DNA from: Glebionis coronaria
Taxonomy: Eukaryota; Streptophyta; Magnoliopsida; Asterales; Asteraceae
Assembly (NCBI GenBank): GCA_025667525.1
Contig: CM046881.1
Location: forward strand, 493,045,627 to 493,109,626
Direction of reading: 5' to 3'
DNA: 64,000 bases
The notes beneath the pieces were generated by a model. The model was not told the DNA's origin. It made no database searches and worked only from the letters and a program-made list of their open reading frames with translations. A program made the translations under genes and the position numbers. Each line of letters starts with the position of its first letter. The stretch's first letter is position 1. Shown piece by piece: positions 58,168 to 64,000 of this stretch.

Positions 58168-60834
58168 TATAACACCCCCAAATTACATTGCGCAGTGGAA
58201 ATACACATTTGGGTGCTAACTCAAACATCATTACACAAAACACTTTAAACGATCTCAAAATCGTACATTTGAAATATAAAAGGAGATAATTTAACCTTTG
58301 TCTAAAACCTTCAATCCCAAGTAATTTTTTTTTGAAATATCAGAGTAACATTTAGGTCCCCCCAAAGATTTTATCAAATCCACAAACAATTTACCAAAGT
58401 ACATGACCGTACATTATTATTTTTATGACAAAAGGGAAAGAAATCTGTTTTAGACCAATCACCACAAAAGCAATCCGCAATCCTTCTCCATCAAGCTCCG
58501 CAATTCAGCAACTTCAATCACCTAAAATACATGCTTAAAATCATCAACACAACGGTTGAGCGAGTCTATAGGTTTTTCCAAATCATCATTTAAACACAAG
58601 AGAAAAATCAATCAAGATCATTTAATAGAATTGCTACGTATACAATCTATTAATCAAGCAATCTGGCATATAACAATAGCTATAGAATTGTATTAAGCTC
58701 ATGACACCGACCCCTTAACTTAGTCACCCACGCCTAAAGCCGGCATGACTAGATGAATTCTAGTGCCCCTACTAGGGTATTAGTTGCAAGTATACCACAT
58801 TCTCATTCTCGTAAAATTATCCTTCCCAGAGGTTACTCAGCGTAAAGCCCTGGTCTCGGATAGGGTCGTCAGCCCAATAGTACTATCATTAGAATAAGCG
58901 GCTATTCCCAACTCACAACATCAAGTCAGAAGATAGTTAACGGCTCATGAATTTAGGGACTTTTGCAACTTAGGTACTTATACAATTCAAGGCAACAATA
59001 GGCAACATAAGGCAACATTCGGGTCCAAACAATCAATCATGACTTGTGTTCATTTTACTTTCAAATAGCATGTATCCCCCTCGCGGGTTTTAAAATCATT
59101 CAAAACAATTACAAAAGCGAGGCTATAGACTCACCTTGAGTAATAGCAGTAGCAAGACGACCTTCGATGATTGTTGATGCCCGATAAACACAAAAAACCG
59201 CAACCTATCAAATAAGGCGCGTTCATCAATAATAAACTCGAGTAAAATCCATACTTAGTAACATCAAACTCAAAATCATAAAATCACAACCAACCCAAAA
59301 TGAAAAAATACAAGTAACCTATTACTTCCTTTTATATGTTTACTTTATTAGTTTATTCTTTCGATAAAAATCTGCCGGTACACACCAAATGTACGAGCTC
59401 ATTTACCCCACTTAAACACGTCAAATGCTTATGATACTAATCAGAGATATCACTTACTATATATAGAAAGACTTGTTAGAAGCCCATCAGAAGATTTTAC
59501 TTTTGAAGTTCCCTGCCCAACATATCTTTGAACTACAAAAAACGGACAGTTTTACCTCACTGACTCATACAACCATTTTGACCATTCTAAACAATCCCGT
59601 TTACAAATCCGACACTTGGGTTTGAAAATAGACTCACAACCCTAAGTTTAGAACCAAAAATCAGACCTTGACCATTTTCACAACTCATTCTATAGTCCCC
59701 GAGATTCGATCCAAATATCGATAACAACTTCGGATTGTGTCGATACTCGTCTCCCGGTACACGAATAATCAAATCATCATAACTTCGCGCTCGTTTGGAG
59801 CTAGAAGCTCTACCTTATACCAAATTGAAGCTAAAAGAATTCTCTACAACCCTATGCTATTAGTTTAACCATTTTCAAACAGTAAGTTTTCCAAAATTGG
59901 CCTTGAACCTACTGATCTAAATTGCCTCTTTAAAAATCCTGTTAAATCAATTTTTCAACCCATTTTAATCACTCTCATACTCCTAATATCACCCTAATAT
60001 CATCACAAACGACTTAGCTAACTCATAACACCCTTGAATGATCGTCTAAAAATTTACCCACTCAAAATTTCAAATATGTAATAATTAAAATATACATATA
60101 ACATCACTAACAACAAGTATATAATAAGAAATTAGATGAAACCACCTTGGATCATCATCAAAAATTTGAAAGTTCTTGCATATGTGTAAAAATTACACCA
60201 AAATGGTCACCATCAAATTTTCTAGATGGGATATGTTATAGTTTTACTTGATTCAAAGTCAAAAATCAAAAATCAAAGGGTTTTGGTGTGTTAGGGTGGA
60301 CGGACAAAACAAGAAAACTAGAGAGAGATTTGTTTTGGTAAAATGAATTTTATATTAAAGTTAGGTAGTGGAAAATTTATATATAGTGGTGGTGGAGGGG
60401 TATATTTTGCCAATTTGTGATAGTTTTGGTCCAAAATGCAATCAAATAGTTTACTAGGTTGAAAATGTAAATTGTCAATTTTGAAAATATTTACGAGGCT
60501 CGGGTTTCGTAAAAATACTTTTCAAAAGTTAAAACGCACTCAAAATATGATAATAATATGATCCCGGTTCGACTTAATATGAACTTAAAATAAAAATGTC
60601 AAAATATAAACATCGAAATAACAAATAATAAAACATAAAATCTTGGGCATCCGTCGATATCGTGGTCACTAATAATCCTCGCTATTAGTAAAAAGATAAA
60701 AATAAGACTTCCAACGTCGGTTTTAAATAAAACCATCAACCCGTCATATCATTCAACTCATCAAAAATTTCAAAATCATTCGTAAAATAATATTATATAA
60801 TATTAAATATTGACCTCGGGTTCGGGTTGTCATA
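58168..60834 (-). repeat. E9 3' LTR
   Basis: The plus strand starts tataacaccccc (TG decayed to TA) and ends ggttgtcata. Shared landmarks with the E4 LTR include ctcgcgggtttt, gcgaggctatagactcac, cgctcgtttggagctagaag and gggcatccgtcg. Confidence 0.85.
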
Positions 60835-60839
60835 TCCTA

Positions 60840-63740
60840 CCCTCCTAAAAGAGAGCGACGTCCTCAGCGCTCGGACCCTCTTATACTCACATTCCATACT
60901 TCCAGAACAAAAGAGAACTCTTTTCCTTAAAGAAATCCTCATGCTTCCTTCACAATTTCAGATTCCACTCCTGGAATTCTTGTATCCTCACAATATAATT
61001 CTCATTATGTTTCGACCTCATAAGAACTCTTCACATTTCTTTCTATGAAAAACAACTTATCTTCAAGTTGAATTGTTTCCTTGTTGTTCCCAAAACAAAT
61101 TTTACCCTTCATAATGACACCTTATGCATAACCACGTTTCCCAATTTCAAACTCCATCAATTTCTTCGAATACCAACATAACTCTTCTGATGACTCCTTG
61201 TTACTAATGAATCATCCTTAACCCATACAATCTTATCAATATTGTAAATATCACTTCTAGTTCAGTCATTCAATTCCACCTACATTTCTGCAATACACCG
61301 AAAACCTAATCTTACGTCCATAACTCACGATCTTTAACCTTCACAAATTGAAGTTCTTTATGGCCTTCAAACAATACATCCTTATTACTAGCATGACAAT
61401 CATTGTCGTATAAGAATTCCAACAAGGCCTAATTCAATCACAAACGCACAAGTATATCGTCCAATGTTCGAATCGTCCTTTCACCCTGTCCATCAGTCTC
61501 TGTATATCACGCAGCACTCAACTCACTTTTACTTTTACTCAAACCAGATTGTGTCGATTACTTGACTTGTGAGATTCCTTCATCACTAAGTCTCACTCTC
61601 TCAACTTAGGTATGTTAGGAGTGCTCAATATACCATGTCTCACTTGACTTTACAACAAAATCCTTTCTATAAGTTTGACAAAATGTTGAAACCACTTACT
61701 TTGACATCCTTCTCAAATCAGAGCACTCATTTAAAATTTCAATATCCTTTCTATCAAGTCCACACTTATTGTCATTACCAACACTCAAATCCTAGAGGCG
61801 TTTTCCTTTTTCTTTCTGATAAGTGCATCAGCTACCACATTCGCCTTTCCCGGATGGTAGCGAATCTCGTAGTCATAATCACTCACAGTCATAACCATCA
61901 ACATACTCAAGTACTCAAAATATATATAACTGGTAATCCCCTACTCATTACCTTTATCATCCTAGGAAATTAATTATGAAGCAAACTCTTATGATCTTTT
62001 ATTATTACACTCTTGATTCCATACAAGTAATATTTCTACCATCTCAAAGCAAACACCACAACTACATAACCCTTATGAGACACATCACAACAAACTACAA
62101 ACTATAAATACTTCATATCCTTTCAACAATGGCAACATCGGTGCAGAACACAACCTACCCTTCTGTGTTCAGAATACAGCTTCCTCATCTGATAAGGATC
62201 AGATCTCGAAACTTACAATTTAGATGTATAAGTGGGACTCACACATCCAATTCTTCTTAGTTAGCTTAATCAATAGTTTAACAATCAGTGAAAACCTTTC
62301 TATTATTCCCAGCTTAGACCAAGGATTTAACAGATTTCCGTCGGCGTCGTTGGTACCGACCAATCCTTAATCGTTTCAATCTTGGTAAGATCTTCACGAA
62401 TACCTTTGTTGTCAATCAACTGCCTTAGAAAACACAAATATTTCAACTAACATTCACACATAGGAAACTTTACATACAGTTTCTCTTTTTCCAACCATCC
62501 CAAAAATTATCCTCATATGCTACTTATGTTCCTCCTTTCCTCTTGGAATAATATAGAATATCGTCAATAGATACAACGACTAACTCATCCTAATACAAAT
62601 CACACACATGATTCACCCAGTCCATGAATACAACAGACGCGTTCGTCAATTCTAAAAACATCACTTGCTACTTAAAGTACCCACATCAAGTACGAAAAAC
62701 AACTATAGGAACATCTTCTTCTCTAACTCTCAGTTAATGATAACTAAAACTCAAAGCGATCTTTGAGTACACACTAGATCCAGACAACTGGTTAATGATA
62801 ACTAAAACTCAAAGCGATCTTTGAGTACACACTAGATCCAGACAACTGGTCAAATAACTCAATCCTCGGTAGTGGATACCAATTCTTGACTGTCAATTTG
62901 TTAAGCTCTCGATAGTCAATACACATCCGAAACAATCCATCCTTCTTGACAAACAACACAAGCGATCACCATTGTAACGAAACTTAATCTAATACATCCC
63001 TTATCCATCACTTCTCGCAGTTGACCGAATAACTCATTCCACTCTGACGGTGCCAGATGATAAGGCATACAAATACTACTCAACGAAACGCAGAAGCACT
63101 ACACAACGAAATGCAGAAGCACTACACCTTTCGTTTAAAACACTCAATCGAAACGAATCCCTCTTCACAAGACGGTAACAATTCAGAAATACTTCAGGAA
63201 AATAGAATACTCTCGAGTCATTAACAGATCTCCCAACTTCTCCTCAACTACCCTATCACTAATTACCTGAGCTAAAAATACATCACATCCATTTTCCACA
63301 TACTTCCTTATTTCCAAACAAGATACTTCTCAAATGGAAAGTTTACTCATCACCTTTCACAGTCAACACTCAGCTTTTTAGCAAAATCTAAACCAGCAGC
63401 TATCAATTTATAGTGAAGATTAGTCCAATCTCAAGCATCAGCACTACGTACAACTAACCAGTTCATACCAAAAATCCACATCTAAAGATCCCAACTCTTT
63501 GAGCATCATGTCGATACTAAACACCTACTTTCCTAAATTCAAGGAACACACTTTTAGTATAGAACTAACACTAACAACCTTTCCATCGGTTAACTCCACA
63601 TCATGTTAATTGTCAATCTTACTAATTCTCCATTGATAAAGCAACTAAATCTTTACATTTCTACAGTTTCTATCTGATCTGAAATCAAACAACATACTGA
63701 CATAAAGAACCTCAAGTAGGAATATACCATTTACAACGTT
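60840..63740 (-). pseudogene. E9 pol pseudogene, all domains in order
   Basis: Right to left: protease near 63700-63430 (DGKVVSVSS, FSIDMMLKELGSLDV; the active-site DSGA reads DFRS). Reverse transcriptase starts near 62960 ([35 protein letters not shown]), is cut by a 58-bp duplication and continues to the catalytic SIDDILYYSK near 62560. The RNase H end is at about 61870-61800 (YEIRYHPGKANVVADAL). Integrase is at about 61500 (TDGQGERTIRTLDDIL), 61300 (YGRKIRFSVYCRNVG) and its C-terminal end near 60930 (EDFFKEKSSLLF). Frames change repeatedly, so no protein can be made. Confidence 0.82.
62733..62848. repeat. 58-bp exact tandem duplication in E9 reverse transcriptase
   Basis: Unit gttaatgataactaaaactc...agacaactg occurs at 62733-62790 and 62791-62848. 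58 is not a multiple of three, so it shifts the frame. Confidence 0.95.
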
Positions 63741-63749
63741 CAGACCTTA

Positions 63750-63975
63750 AGGTTTGTCAGCATCATACAAACGTAAGCTGGAGCGGCAGCATTCCTACCT
63801 TGTCAATTCCTTTGCTTGGAAAATTCCCTTGCTTGTGTCCTTTCTCGCCACGGCTAAATCATATCACTACTCCAGGGGTACTAATTCCAATGAAGAATCC
63901 TCTTGTTCTGCACTTAGCAGCTTTATGACCAGGTTGTCCTAACTCTAGTCGCAATTGTAGAAAAATTACCTACAT
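63750..63975 (-). pseudogene. E9 gag end with two decayed zinc knuckles
   Basis: Minus-strand reading gives LELGQPGHKAAKC near 63940-63900 and, about 25 codons on, SRGEKGHKQGNF near 63845. These look like tandem CCHC knuckles that have lost some Cys residues. It lies upstream of protease, as expected for gag. Short segment, moderate certainty. Confidence 0.6.
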
Positions 63976-64000
63976 GGTATAGAGTACAACAAACACACTT

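Larger units (their letters stand above)
58168..64000 (-). mobile_element. E9: old Ty3/gypsy element, runs out of the window
   Basis: A 2.67-kb 3' LTR (58168-60834) is related to the E4 LTR. It is followed to the right by a minus-strand internal region with integrase, RNase H, reverse transcriptase, protease and gag in the expected order. Every domain carries stops or indels. The 5' LTR lies beyond 64000. Confidence 0.85.

Noticed and set aside
61635..61973. A 112-codon plus-strand frame
   Set aside because: It lies opposite the decayed RNase H region of E9 and shows no domain of its own.

Overview
This is plant nuclear heterochromatin made almost entirely of nested LTR retrotransposons. I find no ordinary host gene, tRNA, rRNA or CRISPR array. 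Land-plant origin is supported by the initiator-tRNA-Met type primer sites (tggtatcagagc or its complement) beside several LTRs, and by a nuclear insertion of plastid DNA carrying rpoB and ycf3 pieces with a group II intron end. The gag-pol style (long coiled-coil gag extension, CPLTR repeats) resembles, from memory, elements abundant in Asteraceae; that is inference.

Layout. E1 (<1-15378, +) is an old decayed Ty1/copia element. Its gag is broken, its pol is cut in the integrase, and its 3' LTR is 15067-15378. Inside it sit a solo LTR (5810-6335, target duplication TACAT), a non-coding LARD-like element E2 (6963-10971, AAACA) and a small minus-strand non-autonomous element E3 (about 12254-14824) of the same family as the solo LTR. 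From 15464 a Ty3/gypsy LTR (family E5) is split by gypsy element E4 (16393-27057, -, CAAAA). The left LTR of E4 contains plastid DNA (17465-18181) and its leader an (AT)n tract of 233 bp.

About 27.9-29.19 kb is the 3' LTR of an old minus-strand Sirevirus-like copia element (E6). Its downstream sequence is split by a solo E5 LTR (30176-33132, ATAAT) and by E7 (33208-57419, -, ACAAG). E7 is a copia element with gag, pol and an extra ORF3 beyond pol. E7 is itself split, exactly between gag and protease, by E8 (42009-54294, +, AAACC). E8 is a very young 12.3 kb copia element: its 322-bp LTRs differ at one base, yet its reading frames carry several stops. At the right edge E9 (58168 to beyond 64000, -) is a decayed gypsy element of the E4 LTR type, with all pol domains still recognisable in order.

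How they relate. E1 and E8 are an old and a new member of related families: their leaders, gag, the gag/pol frame change, a duplicated 3' non-coding block and the LTR core correspond. No complete intact gag-pol set remains, although E8 pol is open apart from one stop. The most interesting points are the young but defective E8 with its repetitive leader, the conserved gag/pol frame change, the intron-like gag/pol junction of E7, the unlike LTRs of E7 inside one matching target duplication, and the chimeric plastid insertion.
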